Source: Chromera velia
Lineage: Eukaryota; Sar; Chromeraceae
Length of the DNA stretch: 64,000 bases
Assembly (NCBI GenBank): GCA_018398765.1
Contig: JAHBMJ010002871.1
Coordinates: 6,840-70,839 of the forward strand
Direction: 5' to 3'
The translations under genes and the position numbers were made by a program. This document shows positions 33,754 through 44,286 of the stretch, piece after piece. The notes below the pieces were generated by a model. That model had not been told where the DNA came from, made no database searches, and saw nothing but the letters and a program-made list of their open reading frames with translations. Positions within the stretch are counted from its first letter, which is position 1; the number at the start of each line of letters is the position of its first letter.

Positions 33754-34899
33754 TCACTGATTAATCAGGAAAGGAAGCGACAAGACTAGCGACGAGACTA
33801 TCAGACCAAGTAATATCAGAAAGGCAGCACCGAGTCTGTCACAGACCCCGTGAAGAAACGCATACCGACAGACATTAGTCAGGAAATTACGGACTCGAGC
33901 AATGCATCTGGACAACCTGACACACCCACAAGTGGGGCCCTGCATGCGTGCGTCAACATTTCCCCCCGCCTCCGCTGCTCTTGACAGACGCAGAACAGCC
34001 CCCTGCTGTACAAGAAACTCTGTGACTTCAGTCGGCAGATCTGAGACAAGCTCTTGCAGCTGCGGGGACTCAGACTCCACGTCCACTCCTCTTGAGACTA
34101 AAAAATACACAATCCCAAAGTGACGGTTGCGGCAGGCGATCAACAGCGGCGTCGAGCTTGATCCCGTCTCCTTCATATTAACATCTGCACCCGCATCTAC
34201 CAAAAGTTGCACTGCAACCAGACTCCCTGAGGAGACGGCTCTGCAGAGAGGAGTCGTTCCTCTGTGAGAGCTGTTCAGATCAGCCCCCACTTCCAGAAGC
34301 AGCTCAAGGTCTTTTGCCTGGCCTCCATGTGCCAGATCCTCCACAGCCTTGCACAGCGTGCTGGGTGACACGCTCCGAAAGGATCGGATGACACTGCTGA
34401 TGCCATCGCGGGAAAAAAGAGGCCCGAGGTCGAGAAAATAGTGCCGACTCAGAATCTTGTCAAGGCCTCTGCGAAGCTGCCCCTTCACTCCGTGAATGGC
34501 TTGGCGGAGTTCAAGAAAGACGCAAGCATCTGTAGGGAGAAGTGCCTTCTTTGCCTTTGGAGATTCAAAATCGTCTTCGAGTTCCTTCCCAACAATGGAG
34601 GGCAGAGGCGAGAGCGTCTCGTCCTCTTGTCTGTCCTCGTTGCCGTCTCCTTTCCTTTGTGGGAACTTCAGGCTCTCCAGAAGACCCCTGTACTTTTGGA
34701 CGGTCTGTATGGCCTCGTAGAGATTTTCTTCGATACAATCAAGCTTTGTAAGCACTGGAGCGAGAGTTTCTGGGTCGCTTTCGACCTTCACGGAGACAGC
34801 AGAACGAGGAGACGACAATGGCCAGTTCGGCATGACGCCAGGCAATTCACTCTGACTGCAGACCGAGCCAGCCTGTCGAATGTCAACACAACGAGGCAA
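33754..34899 (-). CDS. Ankyrin-repeat protein with C-terminal membrane anchor
   Basis: An intronless frame of 381 codons. Residues of about 50-75 can form a coiled coil (LTKLDCIEENLYEAIQTVQK). About three ankyrin repeats follow: DLELLLEVGADLNSSHRGTT, PLCRAVSSGSLVAVQLLVDA, GADVNMKETGSSSTPLLIAC and the degenerate next unit. The last 30 residues hold one strong hydrophobic helix (LGAAFLILLGLIVSSLVLSL), which suggests a tail-anchored protein exposing the ankyrin region to the cytosol. Met 23 is an alternative start. The role is presumably protein binding at a membrane. A TGCATGCA-bearing GC-rich region lies upstream. Confidence 0.8.
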   Translation of the reverse strand: MPRCVDIRQAGSVCSQSELPGVMPNWPLSSPRSAVSVKVESDPETLAPVLTKLDCIEENLYEAIQTVQKYRGLLESLKFPQRKGDGNEDRQEDETLSPLPSIVGKELEDDFESPKAKKALLPTDACVFLELRQAIHGVKGQLRRGLDKILSRHYFLDLGPLFSRDGISSVIRSFRSVSPSTLCKAVEDLAHGGQAKDLELLLEVGADLNSSHRGTTPLCRAVSSGSLVAVQLLVDAGADVNMKETGSSSTPLLIACRNRHFGIVYFLVSRGVDVESESPQLQELVSDLPTEVTEFLVQQGAVLRLSRAAEAGGNVDARMQGPTCGCVRLSRCIARVRNFLTNVCRYAFLHGVCDRLGAAFLILLGLIVSSLVLSLPFLINQ

Positions 34900-36331
34900 A
34901 GAAGGACCAAGGAGTCACGTCGTCGTGTGCTACCGAAAGACGGAGAAATGTGTGAAGAGATTCTTAAAGGAGCAGAGATGCAGTTTAGTCGTGACTTCCG
35001 GTCTCTGTCATCAGTCTGGGAATGAGAGAGGATCTAACAACAAAAATCAAGTGCAGCCCGGCATTACAGGGGAAGGGGCTGCACCGTCTAGGGTCTGGGA
35101 ACAATGGGTGGATATCGAAAGAGGCGGTATCTGACACTCTCTGACAGCCCTAAATTGGAGCTTTTTCGGTGATTGCTGCAATGAGAGTTGCATCATATGC
35201 ATGCATGCGCGGGGCGGCGCGCGCTCGGGAGCCCGCGTGGGCCGCGCGCGCCTGTCAGGAGATCGAAATCAGTCGATCAAAGAGGGAATCGTCAAACAGA
35301 GATTTTGAAAGCCACTTCGGCACAACATCGAAAGTGTCAGGCGATAAGAGCTACGTTACAGTCCTTTAACGCAAGCGTGCATGTGGCGCATGGAAAACAA
35401 TGTCAACTTTGTAAGAAGTTCGGCTCTGCATATATCTCCCCGGATTTGAATATTTTTCCGATTGGAGGATCTAAACACCTATATATAAGCGGCAGGCGGC
35501 CTGGTCACAGCCGGAAGCCGTGACCGGCCCTTATACATAAGGCGTAAGTCGTTCAGATCGGTCGGGGTCACGGACGGAGGCCTATAAAAGGCTTCAGATT
35601 ATGGTTCAGATTCGGCTTATTCAGTTTTTTAGATGCGGCGGCGTGCAGATCGACGCCCGGCCCGGGCCTTCTGCACGCTGCCATGAGGCATACATGCCGG
35701 GGTCCTCTCATGCATGCACGGTATGGGTCCGATATCTTAGTGTTCCACCGCCGCCTGACTGACTGATTGACCAAATTAAGCACGCGGGAGAACGCGCGCA
35801 TGCAGAGCAGAATTGCATGCAAGATCCGCGCGATGCATGGTGCATGGGCTCCTATATAATATATACCGCGGGGACGGGGGCGCGCGGATGAGCGGGCGCG
35901 CCCGGGCCGCCCGCGCGGCCAGCTAGAGCGCTTTCACTGCATGACTGCCGCGCATATATATATATGAGTGTCCACCTTCACGGAGCTAAGTTAATTGCAT
36001 GCAGTCAATTCGAGATTCATAAACGTCGCGCCGTCTGTCAGTTTCTCTCTCGAAAGCTACGAAGATCAATCATCAATGAGTTAGTTCGTTCGTCCAAGTG
36101 AGCAGAAAAGGCTGTGTGTACCCATAGACTCATATAGACGGTGGTACTGTTCCGGGTGTTGTTCAGTCTCTTGAAAGACTTGGGAACAAAGGAATCCCTT
36201 GACTTTTTGAATTGCCGCGCGCACAAGAAGACGACACAGATACGTAGAAAGGCAGAAAGCTGCGTCTGGAAGCTTCTTTGCTGATTTTCTCTCGATTGAC
36301 GGCACTTCGTGTCAGAAGTTTCACAGCAACC
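34900..36331. promoter_or_regulatory. GC-rich divergent intergenic region with TGCATGCA motifs
   Basis: The 1.4 kb between the ankyrin gene and a small plus-strand gene carries TGCATGCA at 35198-35208, 35711-35718, 35814-35821 and 35997-36004. It also has CpG-dense blocks (35205-35260, 35875-35930), several TATATA stretches, and a hairpin with GGCCTGGTCAC and GTGACCGGCC arms near 35498-35528. No convincing coding exon was seen inside. Confidence 0.5.
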
Positions 36332-36966
36332 ATGACGAGCATGATGAACAATTGGAGAGCAGGTTTGTTTTCACGAACCGCATGTTTTCTGTACTTCTGG
36401 AGGGGAGTGCAGGGACGGTTGGATCATCTGCCATTCCCCCTCCCGTATTGTATGCAAATGCAGGTTTTCAGAAGAGCACTTTTCCGGCGTATCTCCCGCC
36501 CTACGAAACGAGTCCCGCAAGGCTCATGTGAGTCCACAATTTAAAGAGGTGTGCATATATATAGTGTTGATATGAATCCACTCGGTCCCTCTTTCGCGAC
36601 ATTCCAATTCCAACTTCGTTCGTTGACATTGCACTCGCGCAAATGGTTGAAGATGGGTTCTTCATTTGCATGACAACTCTGCAGGCAACTCTAGTTTGGG
36701 GGTCACCCCACACACCCCGTAATTGCCTCGACTCAATTTCCGGGTACGGACGTGCCTGCACCCGTTCCTGCAGGGGATGAACAGCCCGGAGCAGGTATGT
36801 GCATTTCTTGCATATACGCCAGAATTGTCCAGAAACCGGATTCTTGGTTTTGCCACACACGTACACCTACACATACAGACACGCGCATGCATGCATGCAT
36901 GAATGGAGGGGCGAGAGAAAGAGGGGAGGGGTGGAAGGTGACGGGGGAAAGAGAGAGGGAGAGGGA

Positions 36967-37050
<84 letters not shown>

Positions 37051-37266
37051 CAGAGACAGAGACAGAGAGAGACAGAGACAGAGACAGAGACAGAGAGAGA
37101 GACAGAGACAGAGACAGAGACAAAGACAGAGACAGAGACACAGAGACAGAGACACTCAGGGACACAGAGACAGATCCGGCAGGTTAGAGATTCGCTGGGC
37201 ACATATTGCAGTTTTGAACACACATACTCTCTCTCTCTCTCTCTCACTCACTCACTCACTCACTCA

Positions 37267-37307
<41 letters not shown>

Positions 37308-37684
37308 ACACACACGCACGCACGCACGCACGCACACAGAGAGGGAGAGAGAGGGAGAGAGACTGACAGACAAACACTCAGACAGACACATACACAGAGA
37401 CAGAGACAGAGAAAGGCAGAAAGAGACAGGTGTTTGACGAACGGGGCTTAAAAGACGACGTACATTCACACAGGCAAACAGAAGAGCCAGTAGGCGGGCG
37501 GCGTCTGATATCGGCAGAAAAGGGCATGCGTGCATGAATGCATCCGAATCCAGGCATTTGCAGGCAGGCAGCTTGGATTTACAAGATTTACAGAGGAATG
37601 CTTATTCGTGAAATCTTGCCTAGTCATCCCGTGATGCAAAAACTGGCGTTGGTTGAATCCATGGTCAGCGTGGAGGGTCCTTGA
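36332..37684 (+). CDS. Small multi-exon protein of unknown function
   Basis: Probable exons: 36332-36362 ([13 protein letters not shown]), 36464-36527 ([20 protein letters not shown]), 36695-36794 ([20 protein letters not shown]) and 37572-37684 ([20 protein letters not shown], ending at TGA). The first pair and the last pair join in phase; the second-to-third join does not, so an exon is missing or a boundary is wrong. The last intron (36795-37571) is mostly GA, GAGACA, CT and CA repeats. The family is not recognised. A short hydrophilic protein of about 100 residues is expected. Confidence 0.5.
36950..37425 (+). repeat. Compound GA / GAGACA / CT / CA microsatellite
   Basis: A succession of (GA)n, (GAGACA)n, CTCTCT, CTCA and (CA)n blocks with ACGC variants fills the last intron of the small gene. 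The long Arg/Glu, Ser/Leu and Thr/His frames here are artefacts. Confidence 0.95.
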
Positions 37685-38571
37685 ATCTTCTGAGTCCATG
37701 CAGGAAAAACATCACTGAACACAGTGGTCTTCAAGGACAAGTCCGGCAAGGGCGGAAAGAAAGACTCATACTTTCTGGGACTTCGCATTGAGTTCGAGTC
37801 GGAAGAGGGTTGGTTCAAGTGCTTGTGATCAGCGTGCATCCGTGTCACTTGAAAGACTCATCAGTGTGTGTTGTTCCTCGCGTCCTTCTGTTTGCCTCTC
37901 TCCGGTTTCTTGCCTTTTTTTTTTCTCGCGAGTACCATGCTCGGTTACCAACGACTTTTGCGGCTTACTTGTCGTGCTTTTTCTATGCTTTCTTTTCTTC
38001 GTCTTGCGTCCTTAGCCTTCAATCTCCGCAGTCGATTGTCACGTTCGTTGACTTCTCGATCCGCTCTCTTCAGCGCCCTCTTTGCATGCTGTTCCCTGGT
38101 CGATAGTGCTGAGTTCCGTTGTGATCCGCATGTCGGTCTCTATTATTTCGCGGCTTGATTTGTTCTTCCATGATGGTACTCCCCACTTGATCGTTTTTCT
38201 TCCGTGCCTTTCTTCATGTGTGTGTCAGATCGTGAGTGTTTCGGACTTCTCTTCGTTGACTCCCTACCGTCTTACGTCTATACCCTCCATCTTAGGTTGT
38301 TGACTTCTTTTCCGAATTTCCTGGGGCTGTTGCTCACTTTTTGTTCAACAAGAGAACGTCCAACTTTCCATCTGCCCATCAATCCATCAATCTACCTATA
38401 GCGAGCCACGGACCCACCAAATATGCACCCATGTCTTCTGCATAGCCTTTTTTGTCGCATTGTCTTCGTCTTCTGAATTGCCCGAAAGGTTTCAGGCAAG
38501 GGATTTTCTTCGCTCCGTGGTCCAAACGCCCTGCATAGAAATTGCTGATGCGTAGATTTGTGGTTCTGTAG

Positions 38572-38959
38572 AGCTAAGGAGGATAATCATCACAACCATG
38601 AGATGTTCAGTGAACGTGTCCTCGTTAGCGACTCTTTACCGAATGGCCGAAATTTGTATGCAGGATGCAATTTCGCTGACCTGCCCAAAAAAGCCGTCAG
38701 AAATGCCCTCAAGGATATGTTCCAATTCCACGGAGGACAGACATGTCGTCCCTCTGGCGTAGATGTAGTGACTAAATCGCTCACTTGTGAGGACGGTCAG
38801 CGATATAGATTCATGGCAGGAGCCGAGTACACGTCGAAGGGGCGGCGGAAGGCGGCGATGACTCTGGTCCGACAATTGGCTGAGGCTGGGAACCCACCCG
38901 GTGGATCGTTCATCCTCAAAGGGTCCAGCCGGCAGTTCCACTGCTTTCTGCAAAGCTAG
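38572..38959 (+). CDS. Terminal exon of a small protein of unknown function
   Basis: An open frame follows a TGTAG acceptor at 38571. It contains YAGCNFADLPKKAVRNALKD and a positively charged helix, KGRRKAAMTLVRQLAEAG, and ends with a TAG at 38959. An internal ATG at 38603 could start a 118-residue protein. The upstream 850 bp is T-rich without a clear first exon. No family is recognised. It is plausible from composition only. Confidence 0.45.
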
Positions 38960-40407
38960 CTGCAAAGCCTTGTCAAGAATCCTCAGTCGGGAAAGTAAAA
39001 TGTCAAAAGTCATGCAAAGAAGTGCTTTTATGCAAAGGGACCTTTAAGTGTAGGGTTTAAGAGTAAAACTTCTGTATAGCATCAACATGCATGTAGTAGC
39101 ACAGATAGAAACGCCTAGGAAACGCAGTAGCAAATTACTAGCAAGCAATTTTACTTACTACTATATGTGTGGGGTGGTCTTTCCAAAATTTTTTACTGCG
39201 GGGTTAGGCTCTGCACTATAAAAAGGTATAAAAAGAATATCGGAACGATTTTTTTTTTATAGATTTTCTTTTTTTATATCGTAACCTAGATCTTGACAAA
39301 CAACTGTTGTTCAGGTAGGTGTTGTTAAGGTGTTGTTCATCTGTTGCAATGAGTGTTACATAAAAAATAACTGTTGTTGTACCGATATGTAAAAAAATAA
39401 CAAAATATCAGTAGCGTTTATTTTTTTCTCTTTCTTTTTATTTTTAGAGTGCAAAGCCTAGTGAAGGTAAGTGAAGGTAGACTGAGGGCTAATTAATATT
39501 TTTTTGGAACGGTCCACAAAATGACAAACTGCAATGGAGAACATAAAGGTGTAAGAATGGGGGGGGGGGGGGGGGGTTCGAGTTTTTAGGCTAGCTCTTA
39601 GGGGGGCAGATCTGACGGCCCGGTGATGGGGCTAGCGACGGGGCTAGCGATGGGGTCCCCCCTGTTTAAGCTTTAAAGAAACCAGACCTATCTGAACGAG
39701 GACCCCCCCGTTCGGAAAGCTCCATATGGAAGAAGAGAAAGAGAGAAAACGAAAGAAAAAGAAAGAGAGAGAGAGCAAATTTCAGCTTATCTACATCTCT
39801 TTGCAAGTTGAAGATTAAGTTTTCAGTCGAACGTGAAACCAGCTTGTAAACTACCTTGCAAAACTTAGTAAATTCATTAATGAATTTAAGTGAATTTAGA
39901 TGAATTTACGTGAGACTTTACATGAATTTAAACAGTGAATAATAATACTGTGAATTTAGATGAATTTACGTGAATTTAAGTGAAGTTATAAATGAATTTT
40001 GAGGGTAAATTCACTGTAAATTTAGATTTCTAAATTCATTTCAAAGTTTAAAATGTATAATTAAAGCTTCTAAGTTGAACTCTTAATGCTTCATGAAAAA
40101 AAAAATGTTTAAATTTTTCTGAAAATTCAAATATCAATTTATGAATGATATCTTTTTAAAAATATTTCAAATTTTGAATTTGATGGTTCCAACCATGTTT
40201 TTTTGTATGCAAATGAACAGGGTGCTAGACAGGGTGCCAGTGAAGTGGCATTGCTCAGTGGCAACTAGAAGCCTTCGCGTCATGGCACTTCCTGCTTCTG
40301 TGCGTCCAACTGCATGAAGTCCCCTACTTAATTAAATAAAGATGCATTTCCAGACATGATAAAAGAACCTCAAAGTGTAGATGTTGTTGTACTTAGAAAA
40401 CTTTTCC
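38960..40407. other. AT-rich intergenic region with poly-G run and GAATTTA repeats
   Basis: No gene seen. A run of about 18 G starts near 39559, followed by GGGGCTAGCGACGG words also seen near 23310. Between about 39865 and 40000 a GTGAATTTA(A/G)/GATGAATTTAC unit recurs many times. CAACTGTTGTT words near 39300 match those near 33380. Confidence 0.6.
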
Positions 40408-41922
40408 TCACAACTCTTCCGCTTTCTGCGCCCTCCGTCCCCCGTCATTCCCACTGCCCCCTTCCTCATACGGTTCCCTGTCCTCCTCGCTGATGCAGGT
40501 CCTGAAGGCCTCAAAGTCTAGACCTGGACCATTGGCAAGTTCTTCCATGCGTTTGAAGTGCCTTCTCATCCCCTCCACCTGCCACGAGTGCATCAACGAA
40601 TTCTTTCCTCCGTTGATGAAATTCAACCACAAAGACCCGATTGTGTACCGCACTGTCAATTTCTTATTCCACTTTCCTGGCCCAAAAACCGTGTCAAAAA
40701 ACTCCGTCTCGTCAACGTACCCCAACAGCTTCAGAAGACACCTAGCGTCTCTGTCCCACTCTAATTCGTTGAACGCAAGCAGAGCGTTGGTAACGTCTGC
40801 CTCCGTCTTCGCCCCTCGGGGCAACTTCATCTTGCTGAAACATCGCAAATCGATCGATACTCTCAACCCGTCCTTCTCCTTTACTTCAGGAGGCACCTCT
40901 GGGTTATCCCCATGTGCCCTCCAGTTATTCAAAATCAACGCCTGACCAGGCTTAGTTTCCCAGATGGTTCCCTGCCCTCCCCGTGCGTACTTGGGGTCTC
41001 CACAGGCCTCTGTCGCCCAGTAGGCAGCCACAACGAAATCCATCAAGGCTCTCACCTGTGTCTGGGGAGCGATCACACTCACCTTGTCTACTGGGATGTA
41101 CCGCTGCACCTGGGGGAGAGCTAGAAGGGAAGCACGCACAAGGTGGATTTCGGTTTCATCGAGGACCTTGCCTCCCTTCAGATGCACCTGACGTGCAGGG
41201 AAGGCGATCTCGAAGGCTTCCGGAGTGTGGCCGTCAAAGATCGTGAACCCCAGGGTTGAGTCTGTCTCCAAGACTGTTGCGTGGAAGCTCATGTGCTTCT
41301 CGGGTGCAAAGAGTTTGTCCTTGAAAAAAAACGGGTGCTGAAAACCTAGTGAAGAGGCGTGATGGAGACCGTACGGTCGTGCCCCTGTGGAGGGGGTGAA
41401 GACGTTGCAGTGGCACGTGTAGACCTCAGGAAATTCCTTCTGTACTAGATCGCGATTGAGGTCAAAGAACTCTACACAGGAGGGAGTGAAGAGAACGGAA
41501 TTTTCAAATTGAAGACTCCAGAGATGATACCCGGAATTCCCCTCCAGGGCGGCTATCTCCATCATTCTGTCTTCCCATTCTTTTTTCCTTTTCGATTCTG
41601 AGATGACTCTCTCAATGAGGTCTTCTGCTAGACGCATGTCCAAGACCTTTGTGGGCACGTCCTGCTCGTGGAATTGACGGTGGAAAAAGGACGACTCCTC
41701 ACGGGAAAGGACGACCTCGGAAAAGACGTCCAGAGTGAAGGAGGGGTCCTCCTCACCCACTGTCTCCTCAACGAAGGGACGAAGGTATTCCATCTGACTC
41801 CGTGCTGACTGGCACAGCGTCCGGCCAGGACGAGTCGGTACTTCTCCAGTGACATCACTGAACAGGCAGAGAAATGCTGAGGAAAGGAGAAACGGTGCTG
41901 TCTTGCGCTGCATCGTTTTCAA
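40408..41922 (-). CDS. Secreted intronless protein, possibly 2-oxoglutarate oxygenase-like
   Basis: A 504-codon frame without introns starts with a signal peptide-like segment (KTAPFLLSSAFLCLFSDVTG), so entry to the secretory route is likely. The middle holds a possible double-stranded beta-helix region. ALILNNWRAHGDN with a downstream GLRVSIDLRCF resembles the distal His and Arg strand of Fe(II)/2-oxoglutarate oxygenases. The upstream metal-binding HxD/E is not obvious (candidates lie around YGLHHASSLGF and ETDSTLGFTIFDGH). The enzyme assignment is therefore tentative. The C-terminal 100 residues are charged with an acidic Gly-rich tail. It is divergent from the methyltransferase gene at 42477. 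Confidence 0.7.
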   Translation of the reverse strand: MKTMQRKTAPFLLSSAFLCLFSDVTGEVPTRPGRTLCQSARSQMEYLRPFVEETVGEEDPSFTLDVFSEVVLSREESSFFHRQFHEQDVPTKVLDMRLAEDLIERVISESKRKKEWEDRMMEIAALEGNSGYHLWSLQFENSVLFTPSCVEFFDLNRDLVQKEFPEVYTCHCNVFTPSTGARPYGLHHASSLGFQHPFFFKDKLFAPEKHMSFHATVLETDSTLGFTIFDGHTPEAFEIAFPARQVHLKGGKVLDETEIHLVRASLLALPQVQRYIPVDKVSVIAPQTQVRALMDFVVAAYWATEACGDPKYARGGQGTIWETKPGQALILNNWRAHGDNPEVPPEVKEKDGLRVSIDLRCFSKMKLPRGAKTEADVTNALLAFNELEWDRDARCLLKLLGYVDETEFFDTVFGPGKWNKKLTVRYTIGSLWLNFINGGKNSLMHSWQVEGMRRHFKRMEELANGPGLDFEAFRTCISEEDREPYEEGGSGNDGGRRAQKAEEL

Positions 41923-42476
41923 AGCAACTCAAAAAAAGTTCGGCAACATGTATATCATAAGAATTGATTGGTCACAGCTGCTGACTTGTAGTACTGCAAG
42001 GTGAAACAGGACATCAAGTGGTGTAGACGAGAGCCATAAGTGGTGCGTGTACTGATCACGACGAGTGTCGGAAGCCTTCTGCATTGAACCAGACACTGAT
42101 CGAATGGATGTCACCTGCCACATCCTGCCACTGTCTTGTTGCATGCATGCTTGCGCATTCATATATTAATTTTGAAGTCCGAAAAAATTCAAAGAAAATA
42201 CGCGCGCGTACAGAAAAAATCGATGCATGCGCACGCGGCATGCATCACGCGCGCGTGCCTCATCGCGTGGCCGGGCCCCCTTGGGCCGACCAGAGACGGA
42301 AGAGACGGCACAATCATTCTTTCTTCGAACGTAATTTTGCCTAGCTCCGAGCAGTGCCTGCGTCAGTGTCAGGCCGTCTAGCGACCTGGGAGAATGGCAA
42401 GTAGGGGTGCTGCGAGCCGAAGCCGAGAGGGCCTCAGACAGACCAAGTCAACCTTGACTGAATGGGCCGACTGTAG
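41923..42476. promoter_or_regulatory. Divergent promoter with TGCATGCA motifs
   Basis: The 554 bp between two divergent starts has TGCATGCATGC at 42140-42150, TGCATGC at 42224 and GCATGCAT at 42238-42245. These lie within a CGCG-rich stretch that contains a near-palindrome GATGCATGCGCACGCGGCAT. A TATTAATTTT sequence lies at 42164. Confidence 0.5.
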
Positions 42477-44037
42477 ATGCGTCCAGCTCTCGGCTTCCGT
42501 CGCTGTCCTTGGCGGCTAAAGAGTACCATCGCTTCTCGGTATCCCCTCGCTGTGTCCGTGGCGCACCGCTCTTCTGCCGCTTGTTGCCTGCGATTTGACA
42601 GGAGATTTGTGTCAGGAGGAGGGCACGGGCGCGTGGAAGCGCACCTTAAGGGAGAGGAGACGGCTGCGGGTGCGGAAGTGAGGAGACGGCTGAAGGAAGG
42701 GCACCCCTGGGTGTTCGCAGAGGAGGTCGCGAACATGACCGAGCTGAATCAGTTCGATGCTGGCACAATAGTGCATCTGAGATGTAGTGACGGTCCGTCT
42801 ACGTGTCCGTTCCGCCTTCCATTTGCTCAAGCAGTATTTTACTGCCAATTTTCTTTCTGCTTGCGTTTTGGCGGAGGCAAGAAGGGCGGGACGACTTTGT
42901 GTGTGCACGTGCAGGTGAGCAGTTAGGTCAGGGTCTGCTAAACCGTCAGGCGTCTGTAGTGCTGCGGATGATCACTGGGGAAGAGGAGGAGACGGCAGTG
43001 GATGAATCTCTGTTTGCAAAGAGACTGCAGGAGGTCAGCCGAGCCTCGGGTGTTTTCTCAATTATAGTCGGATGCATCTGGCCTGGCTGGCATCTTGTTC
43101 CGCGCCCGTCTACATGACATTCATGATCAATTACGGCGAGGTGCTTTACGGAGGAACCCTGAATAAGTCTTTTCCGCGGTAACTCATCCGCCTCTGTTGC
43201 AGTTTCAAAGTCTCAAGGGGAACCAGAGAGACCCACACACTGACAGTCAGACTACTGCAGAGATGAGCTCAGGAAGGAGAGGAGACGCTGATATGTCTGG
43301 CAATCTTTGTACTGCTGGGTTGAAGTCTTTCGTTCGTGCTGCAGGCTCTGGCGTTCAGATCTCGTCACTTTCGGAGATGTACTTCCTTCCGGGTGTGCAA
43401 CGGGGAGGCAGACGGGCTCCCGGGTCGGTGGCTCGGTCTATTTGTCTGTCCGTCCTGGTACATATACTGAAACTTTCTGCTGGCCTCTCTTTTCTCCTAC
43501 CTTGATCACCAGAGGCCCCTTCTCGTTCCTGCCATTCCTTTGATCCCTTCGCTGCTCAATTGCAAAGTGACCTGAGTTTTTCTGTTTGTGCGTTTATTTG
43601 GCTGTGTGCCTCTCTGCTTGTGTGTCTGTATATGTGAGAAAAAGGAAAACATCTGTGTGTCACTTAGTCTTGTCCGGAGGAAGAAACGAAAAGGAAGAGG
43701 GTACAGAGTTGCTGTAAGCATGAGTTTCGCGAAGATGACACGCAGAGAAAAAAACGTAGACTCAGTCTCCCATCCGCCCATTTGTTCATCTATTTATCCG
43801 CTACGTCCCCACCGCTACCTGCCGACCGCCGTTCTTTCCGTGCATCCATTCAGAAGATGCTGTCTACATTGGTGCATCCCTTTACGTTCATGCAACCCCG
43901 CTTCATCTTCCTCGTCTTTCTTTGACTTCATTTTTTCTTTCCCCCCTCCTCCCGTCTCCTGAATGCAGGCCTGGTTGTGGATCGACTGGGGGAGGTTGGT
44001 TGAATATTCCTTCCTTCCTTCCTTCCTTCCTTCCTTC

Positions 44038-44110
<73 letters not shown>

Positions 44111-44120
44111 CTCTCTCGTT

Positions 44121-44151
<31 letters not shown>

Positions 44152-44165
44152 CTCGTTTCTTTCTT

Positions 44166-44210
<45 letters not shown>

Positions 44211-44255
44211 TTTTGTTTCTTGTTTTCTTTCTTTCTTTCTTTTTCTTTTTTTTCT

Positions 44256-44286
<31 letters not shown>

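Noticed and set aside
36867-37247. Leu/Ser/Val/Cys repeat frames resembling membrane or silk-like proteins
   Set aside because: Products of GA and GAGACA microsatellites within an intron.
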